A DNA stretch of 64,000 nucleotides from Psychrobacter sp. JCM 18902 (GTDB lineage: Bacteria > Pseudomonadota > Gammaproteobacteria > Pseudomonadales > Moraxellaceae): NCBI RefSeq assembly GCF_904846615.1, contig NZ_CAJHBK010000001.1:2542001-2606000 (forward strand), given 5' to 3'. The position numbers and the translations under genes are program-made. Below, one piece after another: positions 51,107-64,000 of the stretch; the stretch's first letter is position 1; each line of letters begins with the position of its first letter. The notes beneath the pieces are model-generated. The model saw only the letters and a program-made list of their open reading frames with translations. It ran no database searches and was not told the origin of the DNA.

Positions 51107-51421
51107 CACCTTAATCAAAGGTTTTTTTAATTAGTTTGACACCCTTTCTAATAGCCGATACTTTTCAATGGGTTAGCGAAATGTATGGCCTCGATATACT
51201 TGACCTTGAACGCTGGAAATACTTATAGATCTTATATTAAGGTGGTGTTAGATCGGTTAACTACTTGCTTGAAGCTAAATATTATTTTTAACATTCTGAA
51301 ATAAGGCTTTTTTGATCGGTTGAATTGGCAATAATTGTCGAAATAAATAGTTTTGGCAAGTCTCCAGCCTATTGATTGAGAGGCTCTGAACCCAGCCCAC
51401 TTCCCCAAGCTACAGGCAAAG

Positions 51422-51455
51422 AAAAGCCCCCAACGAATTAACGTTGGGGGCTTTT
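51422..51455 (-). terminator. Terminator of rRNA operon 2
   Basis: A perfect 14-base stem (AAAAGCCCCCAACG with CGTTGGGGGCTTTT) and a six-base loop, about 17 bases after the 5S gene in the minus direction. Confidence 0.93.
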
Positions 51456-51471
51456 ACTTTCAAAATAGAGA

Positions 51472-51585
51472 GCTGACGATGACCTACTCTCACATGGACG
51501 AATCCACACTACCATTGGCGCAATGATGTTTCACTTCTGAGTTCGGGAAGGGATCAGGTGGTGCCATCATGCTATTGTCGTCAGC
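51472..51585 (-). rRNA. rrf: 5S ribosomal RNA, operon 2
   Basis: Identical to the 5S of operon 1, with the same terminal stem. Confidence 0.93.
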
Positions 51586-51778
51586 AAAGGGGGTTAGATA
51601 TGAGTCTGTTATTTTTATTGTTTGACTATAAGTGTTTAGTTTATGGTCGATCAACTTGTAACCTAACTGAATCAAGGTTAAAGGTGATATCGAAATATTC
51701 TTTCTTTTATTCTATAAGCTTTCGCTTATACAAGATAGATTAATTAGAGCTTTCATACAAACCACTTGGGTGTTGTAT

Positions 51779-54639
<2,861 letters not shown>

Positions 54640-54984
54640 TACAACCCCAAGTAGTCTTTCGACTGCTAAGTGTTATAAAGTCTAATTATGATAACGATAT
54701 CACCTATGTTTATACGCTTGATTCAGTTCTCTTATTACTTTTTTTAATCACTCATCCCTGGGATAACAACTGATGTCGTTAAGAGGTGAGTGATTAAGGT
54801 TAAGAGGTGCGCGTGAACACGCTCCTCCTAACCCAGACTCATATCTATGTTTTTAAATAGTCTCTATGCTCTCGTCGAGTCACAGATTCTGTATAAAACA
54901 GAAAGAAGTAATCGTGTCTTTATTCAAAGATAAATCACTTGTTTCTATTTATACTATTAGCACTTAAAGCTTATTCGTCTATAG
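54640..54984 (-). other. 23S/tRNA-Ala spacer, operon 2
   Basis: Same 345 bases and hairpins as in operon 1; no gene. Confidence 0.7.
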
Positions 54985-55060
54985 TGGTGGAGCCAAACGG
55001 AGTCGAACCGTTGACCTCCTGCGTGCAAGGCAGGCGCTCTACCAACTGAGCTATGGCCCC
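54985..55060 (-). tRNA. tRNA-Ala (TGC), operon 2
   Basis: Same sequence as in operon 1, with anticodon TGC and encoded CCA. Confidence 0.97.
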
Positions 55061-55069
55061 ATTATAAAA

Positions 55070-55146
55070 TGGTGGGTCTAAGTGGACTTGAACCACTGAC
55101 CCCCGCGTTATCAACACGGTGCTCTAACCAGCTGAGCTACAGACCC
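55070..55146 (-). tRNA. tRNA-Ile (GAT), operon 2
   Basis: Same sequence as in operon 1, with anticodon GAT and encoded CCA. Confidence 0.97.
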
Positions 55147-55221
55147 AATTACGCTTGTTAAAACGTAAGCTTAAACTAAAGAACAACTTGTTGTGAATTC
55201 TTGCTGACCGAATGCCATCTA

Positions 55222-56760
<1,539 letters not shown>

Positions 56761-57088
56761 AATCTTGCTATGAAGTCCTTTAAAGAGACTTCTAAACTTG
56801 GCTCATCTAATCTGGCAAAATCGCTAAAAATTATGTTCGTAATGAATTAACTTTGAGTTTTTCTGCTGTCTTAAATGATAATTTTTATAGTTAGAATGAA
56901 CTCCGAAAAGAAGTTAAAACCAACTTTATTTTTTAGCATTCTGAATCAGCAAAAATCCACACAAGTTGTTCTTTAGTTATGCTTTTAAATAGTGCTCAAT
57001 CACTGTCGTCCAGTAACTGATATATAGGGTAATTCTCTTGCTGTTTAGTCTCAAACCCTTGCGGGTCAAGCTATCTAGCGAGCCGACT

Positions 57089-57116
57089 ATCTTATCATAA
57101 TGATTTGATTTGTCAA
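57089..57116 (-). promoter_or_regulatory. rRNA operon 2 promoter P2
   Basis: Minus-strand TTGACA (57111-57116), a 16-base spacer and TAAGAT (57089-57094). The surrounding sequence has diverged from operon 1 except for the hexamers and a short AGTCGGCTCGCTAGATAG-like stretch. Confidence 0.8.
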
Positions 57117-57199
57117 GCTTTTTTATGTTTTGTCTTAGCTTGGTAATCTAAGTGATAAGTTGGTTAACTTACTGCTTAGCTTCCTTTGCTGTGGGGCGT

Positions 57200-57227
57200 A
57201 TTATATAGATTCTGACAGGGGTGTCAA
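57200..57227 (-). promoter_or_regulatory. rRNA operon 2 promoter P1
   Basis: Consensus TTGACA (57222-57227), 16 bases, TATAAT (57200-57205), then ACGCCCC. Same geometry as P1 of operon 1, 111 bases from P2 (120 in operon 1). Confidence 0.9.
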
Positions 57228-57576
57228 CCGCTTTATCAGAGGTTTTTGGGTTTATTTGATAAGACTTTTAATTGTGTATGGTTTTCAATGGGTTAAGGGT
57301 AGTGGTTGTTTAATTCGCTTAAATAATAACTCAGCTTTAAACAGTATCTATCGATATTCATTAATTGTCATCTATCGCGTTGCCATTAAGAACTTACTTT
57401 AAACTAAAACTTTGAGGCTCTATACTGACTTTTTGGCATATTTATCTGCTTTTTAATAATTGCCTTCGCTGTGTCCCTAGCTAACGATGATTTACACTTC
57501 TTGATATTCGTATAGATAGCATCTATATATAGAAGCCGACCTAATTCCTTACTATCTAGTGTTGATACACAGTTTT

Positions 57577-57585
57577 TGCTATAAT
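57577..57585 (+). promoter_or_regulatory. Extended -10 promoter upstream of thrS
   Basis: TGCTATAAT is an extended -10 (TG-N-TATAAT) about 200 bases before thrS. No good -35 is present at 17 bases, which fits the extended type. The long leader leaves room for the translational control known for thrS, though no operator was identified. Confidence 0.55.
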
Positions 57586-57786
57586 AGCTGACTTTATAAT
57601 ATTGCTTAATAGCATTTCTTATTAGCCTTGATTATTCAACGGTTAATTGTTTGAAATTTTGCCTTTAAGTGATATCTATCTCTTATAACATATCATAGCA
57701 GTTGGATATAATTGACGCAGTCTTGCGGTTATATGATTGATGGTTGCAATCATCACTGCCAACGGACGCAAAAAGGTGAATAGATT

Positions 57787-59721
57787 ATGGTAGCGATTAC
57801 TTTACCCGATGGTAGCGTAAAAAACTTCGAAGGTAGTACCACCGTCATGGAAGTGGCACAAAGCATTGGTGCAGGATTGGCTAAAGCAACGGTCGCCGGA
57901 CGTGTAGATGGTCATCTAGTTGATGCGCACGACCCTATCGCTCATGATGCTAAGGTTGAAATCGTGACACCAAAAGATGATGACGGTGTCGATATCATTC
58001 GCCATTCTTGTGCTCATCTATTAGGTCATGCCGTTAAGCAGTTATATCCTGATGTAAAAATGGTGATTGGTCCCGTTATCGATGATGGTTTTTATTATGA
58101 CATCTATAGCGAAACGCCATTTACGCCTGAGCATATGGCAGCCATTGAAAAACGCATGATGGAACTCATCAAGCAAGATTATGACGTTATCAAAAAAATA
58201 ACGCCACGCGATGAAGTCATTAAAATCTTTGAAGAACGTGGTGAAGACTATAAGCTTAAGCTGATTAACGATATGCCAGGCGAAGAAGCGTTTGGTCTCT
58301 ATCATCATCAAGAATATGTCGATATGTGCCGTGGTCCACACGTGCCGAACACCAGATTTCTAAAAGTATTCAAACTGACCAAAATGTCTGGTGCATATTG
58401 GCGCGGTGATGCCAAGAACGAGCAACTGCAACGTATCTATGGTACAGCATGGGCGGATAAAAAAGATTTAAAAGCCTATATTCAGCGTATCGAAGAAGCT
58501 GAAAAACGTGACCATCGTAAAATTGGTAAAGCGTTAAACCTATTCCATATGCAAGAGCAAGCGCCAGGTATGGTGTTTTGGCATGCTAATGGTTGGACTA
58601 TTTACCAAGTACTTGAGCAATATATGCGTAAAGTACAGCACGATAACGGCTATGAAGAAATTAAAACACCGCAAATCGTCGATCGTAGTTTGTGGGAGCG
58701 TTCGGGACATTGGGGCAACTATGCTACCAATATGTTTACGACTGCCAGCGAAAATCGTGATTATGCGGTAAAACCGATGAACTGCCCGTGTCACGTGCAA
58801 GTATTTAACCAAGGCTTAAAATCTTACCGTGATTTGCCATTACGTATGGCAGAGTTTGGCTCATGCCATCGAAACGAGCCATCAGGTTCGCTACATGGTT
58901 TGATGCGCGTTCGTGGCTTTACCCAAGATGATGCTCATATCTTCTGCACACAGTCGCAAATCCAGCAAGAAGTCGCTGACTTTATCAAGCTAACTCTTGC
59001 CGTTTATGAAGACTTTGGTTTTGATAATATCATTATGAAACTCTCGACCCGTCCTGAAAAACGGGTCGGTAGCGATGAATCTTGGGATTTTGCCGAAAAA
59101 GCTTTGGCCGATGCATTAGATAGCTCAGGTCTTGATTGGGCTTATCTGCCAGGTGAAGGCGCATTTTATGGTCCGAAGATTGAATTTAGTTTAAAAGATT
59201 CTTTAGGTCGCGTCTGGCAGTGCGGTACGATTCAGGTTGACCCAAACATGCCTGAGCGCCTTGATGCCGAATTCGTCAATGAGCAAAACGAGCGCGAAGT
59301 ACCTATTATGTTGCACCGTGCCATCTTAGGTTCATTCGAGCGCTTCATCGGTATATTGATTGAAAACTATGCTGGTTGGATGCCCGTTTGGCTAGCGCCG
59401 CAACAAGTGGTGGTGATGAATATCACTGATAAACAGGCAGATGCTTGTGAAAATGTGGTCAGCGAACTCAAAAAGTCAGGTTTGCGAGCTATTAGTGACT
59501 TGCGTAACGAAAAGATTGGATTTAAGATACGAGAGAAAACATTAGAACGCGTTCCCTATATGCTAGTATTAGGGGATAAAGAAGTCGAATCGGGCAGTGT
59601 CAATGTCCGTACTCGTGAAGGTGAAAACCTTGGCGTGATGAGTGTTCCAGAATTTATTACATTAGTACAGACCGATGTCAGCAACAAAGGCCGACAGACC
59701 CCAAAAACAGATGAGGAGTAA
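57787..59721 (+). CDS. thrS: Threonyl-tRNA synthetase
   Basis: It charges tRNA-Thr. The 644-residue protein has an N-terminal TGS domain (1-62), the editing domain with [10 protein letters not shown] (about 73-82) and CRGPHVPNT, and a class II catalytic core. The core has NCPCHV with the zinc cysteine and [22 protein letters not shown], motif 2. It ends with the anticodon-binding domain. The ATG has an AAGGTG site. infC starts 5 bases after the stop. Confidence 0.97.
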   Translation: MVAITLPDGSVKNFEGSTTVMEVAQSIGAGLAKATVAGRVDGHLVDAHDPIAHDAKVEIVTPKDDDGVDIIRHSCAHLLGHAVKQLYPDVKMVIGPVIDDGFYYDIYSETPFTPEHMAAIEKRMMELIKQDYDVIKKITPRDEVIKIFEERGEDYKLKLINDMPGEEAFGLYHHQEYVDMCRGPHVPNTRFLKVFKLTKMSGAYWRGDAKNEQLQRIYGTAWADKKDLKAYIQRIEEAEKRDHRKIGKALNLFHMQEQAPGMVFWHANGWTIYQVLEQYMRKVQHDNGYEEIKTPQIVDRSLWERSGHWGNYATNMFTTASENRDYAVKPMNCPCHVQVFNQGLKSYRDLPLRMAEFGSCHRNEPSGSLHGLMRVRGFTQDDAHIFCTQSQIQQEVADFIKLTLAVYEDFGFDNIIMKLSTRPEKRVGSDESWDFAEKALADALDSSGLDWAYLPGEGAFYGPKIEFSLKDSLGRVWQCGTIQVDPNMPERLDAEFVNEQNEREVPIMLHRAILGSFERFIGILIENYAGWMPVWLAPQQVVVMNITDKQADACENVVSELKKSGLRAISDLRNEKIGFKIREKTLERVPYMLVLGDKEVESGSVNVRTREGENLGVMSVPEFITLVQTDVSNKGRQTPKTDEE

Positions 59722-59726
59722 TACCT

Positions 59727-60248
59727 ATTAAACAGTCAAACCGTTTGAACATCAACGAAGATATCACAGCCAAAGAAGTCCGTCTCGTTAAAGAAGACGG
59801 CGAACAGATGGGCGTGGTCGATATCGAAACCGCGATGAAAGCGGCACGTGAGGACAGTCTAGATTTGGTCGAATTGGTTCCTGAAGCCAAACCGCCAGTA
59901 TGCAAAATCATGGATTATAAGCATTTCCTCTATGATCAAAAGCAAAAAGCGAAAGAAGCTAAAAAGAACCAAAAGCAAACTCAGCTAAAAGAGATGAAGC
60001 TGCGTCCTAGTACTGAAGAAGCTGATTATCAGGTTAAACTGAAAAAAATCGTCAGCTTTTTGGAAGACCAAGACAAAGTTAAAATCAGTATTCGCTTTCG
60101 TGGCCGTGAAATGGCGCACCAAGAGATTGGTCGCAAGCAGCTAGATCGTATTATCGAAGATACTGCTGAGATTGCTAACGTTGAGCAATATCCTAAGATG
60201 GAAGGTCGTCAGATGGGTATGCTGCTTGGGCCAACTAAGAAAAAGTAA
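59727..60248 (+). CDS. infC: Translation initiation factor IF-3, ATT start codon
   Basis: IF-3 discriminates initiator tRNA and start codons on the 30S subunit. A TTG at 59745 opens only a truncated form; extending upstream in frame reaches ATT at 59727 with GAGGAG eight bases before, giving 173 residues beginning [20 protein letters not shown]. Non-canonical ATT starts are the known basis of infC autoregulation in enterobacteria. The two-domain layout is intact: an N-domain with PPVCKIMDY and a lysine-rich linker, then a C-domain ending [10 protein letters not shown] strong terminator follows at once; rpmI and rplT do not. Confidence 0.94.
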   Translation: MKQSNRLNINEDITAKEVRLVKEDGEQMGVVDIETAMKAAREDSLDLVELVPEAKPPVCKIMDYKHFLYDQKQKAKEAKKNQKQTQLKEMKLRPSTEEADYQVKLKKIVSFLEDQDKVKISIRFRGREMAHQEIGRKQLDRIIEDTAEIANVEQYPKMEGRQMGMLLGPTKKK

Positions 60249-60569
60249 TCTGTTTATTAGATGGCTGTTAGTCAATATAGATATGTATAACCTTAACCAT
60301 CAATATACTGCGGGATATTGATGGTTTTTTGTTGTGTGCATAGATACATATCTCTTTTAAATATGTTTAGTCAGATATAATTGGCTGACTCTATTTTACA
60401 AAACCTACCTTCTCAACCATTTGATTACGCGGTAATCTAAAGGTCTGTTTTATATTTGCTAATCAGCATTTATTAAAAATTTCTAGTAAGTGTATAAAAA
60501 TAACGTATATCACGACCATCAGAGTCGTTGACAAAAACACTACTTTTATCCAATATTGAAGGAAATTTC
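60249..60569 (+). other. Region between infC and telA
   Basis: These 321 bases hold the infC terminator and the telA upstream sequence. A TTGACA at 60528 is too close to the telA ATG to be its usual promoter. No other element was recognised. Confidence 0.5.
60295..60330 (+). terminator. Rho-independent terminator of thrS-infC
   Basis: A perfect 12-base stem (AACCATCAATAT with ATATTGATGGTT), an eight-base loop and six T, 46 bases after infC. Confidence 0.93.
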
Positions 60570-61814
60570 ATGCAAGAATTGACCCCACCAGAAAATGCAA
60601 CGACGCCAAGTATTTCTCTAACCGCGCCTGAACCTGTGAGAGAAATACAAAAAAGCGAAGCAGATCAAATGGTCAAATTGGATGACAGCCAAATCCCCGA
60701 GCTTGATGCCAAGGTCGATGCCTTTGTTGATCATGTGATTAACAATTCTGTACACAGCGCTGAATTTCAGCAAAATGTGCAATCGATTCACAATCTCGGC
60801 ACCAAAGAGATTCGTGAATCAGCCCAAGTATCTAATCGTATGCTTGATTTACCCGCCAAGAGTCTCAATGACAGCTTGTTTGATAATTCCCCTATCGCCA
60901 AGTCATTGACTGAGTTGCGCGGCATCGTCGAAGATTTAGATCCCAGTAAAAAAGAGCTGACCAGCTCGCGTAAGTTATTCGGTCTCATCCCATTTGGCAA
61001 TAAAGTACAGGATTACTTCCGTCAATACGAATCTGCACAGTCGCATATTAATGCGGTTGTTACCAGTCTATATAATGGTAAGGATGAGCTGCTCAAAGAC
61101 AATGCGATGATTGAGCAAGAAAAAGTCAATATGTGGGAGCTGATGCAATCCATACGCCAATACGTTTATGTCGGCAAAAAGATTGATGAGCAGTTAGAAC
61201 AGAAGGTTTATGCGATAGAAGCGACCGATCCCGAAAAAGCACGCATTATTAAAGAAGAGATGTTGTTTTATGTGCGTCAAAAAAACACCGATTTTTTAAC
61301 TCAGTTAGCCGTGAACGTGCAAGGCTATTTAGCGCTCGATACCATTCGCCGCAATAACTTAGAATTGATAAAAGGCGTTGATCGAGCCACCACAACCACC
61401 GTATCTGCACTACGGACAGCGGTCGTGGTTGCACAAGCAATGACCAATCAAAAACTGGTACTTGATCAAATTACTGCTTTAAATAAAACCACCAGCAGCT
61501 TGATTGAATCGACCTCAGCGATGCTAAAACGTCAGTCAGGTGAAATCCATGAGCAAGCGACCAGTAGCAGCATTGAGCTTGATAAATTGCAAAACGCTTT
61601 CAATAACGTCTATGATACGATGGATATGATTAGCAATTATAAAATTGAAGCGCTAGAGAACATGAAACAGACGGTCAATACTTTGACTACTGAAGTCGAT
61701 AAGGCTCAGAAATACTTGGATAAGTCTAACCAAACAACAGTACTAGAAGTGTCGAAAGAGATAGACAGTAAAAAGATAACCAATAGATCAAGTACAGTCG
61801 ATATCGACATTTGA
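60570..61814 (+). CDS. TelA family protein (toxic anion resistance)
   Basis: The ATG at 60570 has AAGGA eight bases before and gives 414 residues; an earlier in-frame start lacks a ribosome site. The protein matches TelA/KlaA (PF05816): a helical, soluble protein with FGLIPFGNKVQDYFRQYESAQSHI (about 138-161) and a long coiled-coil second half. Family members are linked to tellurite and other stress tolerance, but the mechanism is unclear. No ter operon accompanies it. Confidence 0.87.
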   Translation: MQELTPPENATTPSISLTAPEPVREIQKSEADQMVKLDDSQIPELDAKVDAFVDHVINNSVHSAEFQQNVQSIHNLGTKEIRESAQVSNRMLDLPAKSLNDSLFDNSPIAKSLTELRGIVEDLDPSKKELTSSRKLFGLIPFGNKVQDYFRQYESAQSHINAVVTSLYNGKDELLKDNAMIEQEKVNMWELMQSIRQYVYVGKKIDEQLEQKVYAIEATDPEKARIIKEEMLFYVRQKNTDFLTQLAVNVQGYLALDTIRRNNLELIKGVDRATTTTVSALRTAVVVAQAMTNQKLVLDQITALNKTTSSLIESTSAMLKRQSGEIHEQATSSSIELDKLQNAFNNVYDTMDMISNYKIEALENMKQTVNTLTTEVDKAQKYLDKSNQTTVLEVSKEIDSKKITNRSSTVDIDI

Positions 61815-61956
61815 TTTGTTTTTAATAGTTGTTGCCTATTACAGGTGGCCACTTCCTGCTACCAAATACACTTAAGACAATTGACGCAAGATATTGCAAC
61901 GTCGTTCGTGTTAAGATAGCCATTATTAATAATTTTAAAAATAGATACGGTAATTT

Positions 61957-64000
61957 ATGAGTTGGAACGATCCAAACGCCTCAAGTGAGGCAAAAAGATA
62001 TGACAATCCTATCCCTAGTCGCGAACTGATACTCAGTACGATTAATGAGCATGGTGAAGTCACGCATCAACAATTGGCAAAAGCCTTTAATATTGATGAC
62101 CCAGACCAGTTTGACGCTTTAGGCAATCGCCTAAAAGCCATGGCACGCGATGGACAAGTAAACCGCGACGGTCGTCCTTATCGCTATCGCACGGTGACCA
62201 AGCAAGATGTCGTCAGAGGTACAGTGTCTGCACATCCTAAAGGCTTTGGCTTTGTATTATTAGGCGATATGCCAGATTTGTTTTTGCATGAAAAGCAAAT
62301 GCGCTGGGTTTTCAACGGTGATACCGTAGATGCAGTCGGTACATCGACAGACAATCGTGGGCGCACAGAAGGACGTATCGTCGATGTCGTTGAACGTCGC
62401 CAAAACAACTTCATTGGTACATTAGCGCGTGATGAAGATGGCTACTGTGTCGAGCTTGGTAGTCCAAATAATCACCAGCCGATTACCGTCACTGAAGAAA
62501 ATGTACAAGCGATGAATGCCAAGCAAGGCTCTCCTGTTAAGGTTGATGTGATTGATTGGCCAAATCAGCATGAATTTGCGACGGGTAAAATCACCGAAGT
62601 ACTGTCTGACGACAATGATCGCGAACTGATTATTGAAACCACCTTACTTAATTATGATATCCCATCAGATTTTAGCGAAGCAGCACTGAAGCAAGCCAAC
62701 GATTATCAAGAACCGACTGAAAAAGATCTAAAAGGTCGTAAAGATTTGCGTGATCTGCCACTGGTGACTATCGATGGTGAAGATGCACGTGATTTTGATG
62801 ATGCCGTATTCGCCGAAAAACGCTCAGGTGGCAACTATCGTGTCTTAGTTGCGATTGCTGATGTCAGTTATTACGTCACACCAAACTCGCCACTTGATAA
62901 AGATGCCTACGAGCGCGGTACGTCCGTATACTTCCCGCATCGTGTGATTCCAATGTTGCCTGAAGTGCTCTCTAATGGTCTGTGCTCACTGAATCCTGAC
63001 CGTGATCGTCTTTGTATGGTAGCTGATATCAAAATATCACGAGCAGGCAAAGTGACTGGTTATGAGTTCTATCCTGCCGTCATGCACTCACAAGCACGTT
63101 TAACATATAATCAAGTAAACGCTTATCTTGAGAACCCAGAAGATAAGAGCGTACCTCACTCACTCACGGGTAATAAAGACGTCAAAAAATCTGTCGATAC
63201 CTTACATCAATTGTATGAGCTACTGCTGAAAAAGCGTGAAGAGCGCCATGCAATGGAGTTTGAAACAGTTGAGACCTACATTAAGTTCAATGAGAAAGGT
63301 GGTATCGAAGCAATCCTACCGCGTACTCGCGGTGATGCTCAAAAACTCATTGAAGAATGTATGCTGCTGGCCAATACTTGTGCAGCGAACTTTGCACTCA
63401 AGCATGACCTTCCTGTCTTATATCGTAACCATGACAAACCTGATGGCGAAAAATCAATGCGTATTCACGAATACGCAAAGAACTTTGGTTTAAGCTTCCC
63501 AGAAGAAAATCCAACGCAAGCCGATTATCAGCGCATTATTGAAGCCACCAAAGACAGACCCGATGCGATTAGTATCCACAGCATGCTGTTGCGCTCAATG
63601 ATGCAAGCAAATTATGCACCTGACAATATCGGTCACTTTGGGCTAGCTTATGACGAATATAGCCACTTTACCTCGCCGATTCGTCGTTACCCTGATTTGA
63701 TGCTGCATCGTGCCATCAAAGCAAAAGTGACCAATACTCAGCAGCCAGTAATGGACTTTTCTCTTGAAGCGGCTGGCACGCAAACCTCAGATACTGAGCG
63801 CCGTGCCGAAAAAGCCTCACGCTATGTAGAGTCTTGGCTCAAGTGTCACTATATGAAAGATCATGTTGGTGAAGAGTTCGAAGGTGTGGTTACTACAGTC
63901 ACAAGCTTCGGTTTGTTTGTCACCTTGACTGACTTATATATCGATGGTTTGGTTCACATCTCTAATGTCGGTGATGACTTCTTTGTTTACGATGAACAGC
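61957..64000 (+). CDS. rnr: Ribonuclease R (3' end outside the window)
   Basis: RNase R is a processive 3'-5' exoribonuclease for structured RNA and RNA quality control, especially in the cold. The visible 681 codons contain an N-terminal helix-turn-helix (about 20-80), two cold-shock domains with KGFGFVLL (95-102), and the RNB catalytic domain with GEDARDFDDA (274-283). There Asp273, Asp279, Asp281 and Asp282 bind metal. The start of an S1 domain (GEEFEGVVTTVTSFGLFV) follows. The right edge cuts the C-terminal part. Confidence 0.96.
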   Translation, partial: MSWNDPNASSEAKRYDNPIPSRELILSTINEHGEVTHQQLAKAFNIDDPDQFDALGNRLKAMARDGQVNRDGRPYRYRTVTKQDVVRGTVSAHPKGFGFVLLGDMPDLFLHEKQMRWVFNGDTVDAVGTSTDNRGRTEGRIVDVVERRQNNFIGTLARDEDGYCVELGSPNNHQPITVTEENVQAMNAKQGSPVKVDVIDWPNQHEFATGKITEVLSDDNDRELIIETTLLNYDIPSDFSEAALKQANDYQEPTEKDLKGRKDLRDLPLVTIDGEDARDFDDAVFAEKRSGGNYRVLVAIADVSYYVTPNSPLDKDAYERGTSVYFPHRVIPMLPEVLSNGLCSLNPDRDRLCMVADIKISRAGKVTGYEFYPAVMHSQARLTYNQVNAYLENPEDKSVPHSLTGNKDVKKSVDTLHQLYELLLKKREERHAMEFETVETYIKFNEKGGIEAILPRTRGDAQKLIEECMLLANTCAANFALKHDLPVLYRNHDKPDGEKSMRIHEYAKNFGLSFPEENPTQADYQRIIEATKDRPDAISIHSMLLRSMMQANYAPDNIGHFGLAYDEYSHFTSPIRRYPDLMLHRAIKAKVTNTQQPVMDFSLEAAGTQTSDTERRAEKASRYVESWLKCHYMKDHVGEEFEGVVTTVTSFGLFVTLTDLYIDGLVHISNVGDDFFVYDEQ

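Larger units (their letters stand above)
50644..51471. other. Inter-operon region: leader and promoters of operon 1, end of operon 2
   Basis: In minus-strand order it holds the operon 2 terminator, an AT-rich upstream segment, P1, P2 and the 16S leader of operon 1. The leader part to 50897 is shared with operon 2; 50898-51457 is specific to this copy. Confidence 0.8.
56761..57786. other. Leader and promoters of rRNA operon 2, and thrS upstream region
   Basis: The first part to 57014 is the leader shared with operon 1. From 57015 the sequence is unique and holds P2, P1 and the thrS promoter. A short plus-strand frame at 57160-57402 overlaps P1 and is not considered a gene. Confidence 0.75.

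Noticed and set aside
57160..57402. 80-codon plus-strand frame before thrS
   Set aside because: It overlaps the P1 promoter of rRNA operon 2 and has no ribosome site.

Overview
The window looks like chromosome from a Psychrobacter-type gammaproteobacterium (Moraxellaceae). That is inferred from the gene set: a ribH-nusB-thiL-pgpA block, glmU-glmS, APH-type homoserine kinase, a folate-independent methionine synthase paired with a DUF1852 protein, and rRNA operons of gammaproteobacterial layout. No integrase, transposase, phage or CRISPR module was seen. Most of the window is core metabolism; the accessory signals are small and sit between core genes.

Layout. 1-7.8 kb: 5'-part of aconitase A (cut by the left edge), a YdjM-like membrane protein, a YchJ/SEC-C protein, an Imm8-like orphan immunity gene followed by a SEC-C-tail remnant, a class II glutamine amidotransferase/DUF2007 pair, homoserine kinase and hisF. 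7.9-11.2 kb: ribH, nusB, thiL, pgpA. 11.4-15.9 kb: glmU and glmS (UDP-GlcNAc supply) and a TruC-like pseudouridine synthase. 16-21.6 kb (minus strand): an EamA exporter, a LysE-type exporter broken by three lesions, and a sulfur/methionine cluster made of a TauE/SafE exporter, a flavin reductase, a core methionine synthase (MesD type) and DUF1852 (MesX type), preceded by MetR-like palindromes. 22-27.2 kb: YceI and a two-gene RND efflux system whose promoter lies next to a 14-nt tandem repeat. 27.8-43.9 kb: a 42-residue lysine-rich microprotein, recG, a patatin lipoprotein, a secreted protein, argA, an FKBP lipoprotein, a TM_helix-repeat membrane protein, an unrecognised 471-residue protein, a degenerate SDR, an acyltransferase, parE, a YqiA-like esterase and a DUF1289 protein.

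44.3-57.2 kb: two small membrane proteins, then two complete rRNA operons (16S, tRNA-Ile, tRNA-Ala, 23S, 5S) in direct tandem on the minus strand. The shared block is about 5.56 kb with one difference noticed by eye. Each operon has its own P1/P2 promoter pair and its own terminator. 57.8-64 kb (plus strand): thrS, infC with a non-canonical ATT start, telA, and the 5' two thirds or more of rnr (cut by the right edge).

Functional links: ribH-nusB-thiL-pgpA and thrS-infC are tight transcription units; mesX-mesD and probably the flavin reductase and TauE exporter form a sulfur unit; the RND adaptor and pump overlap by 4 nt. Hairpin terminators separate most of the units. All family assignments come from reading motifs; no database search was possible.
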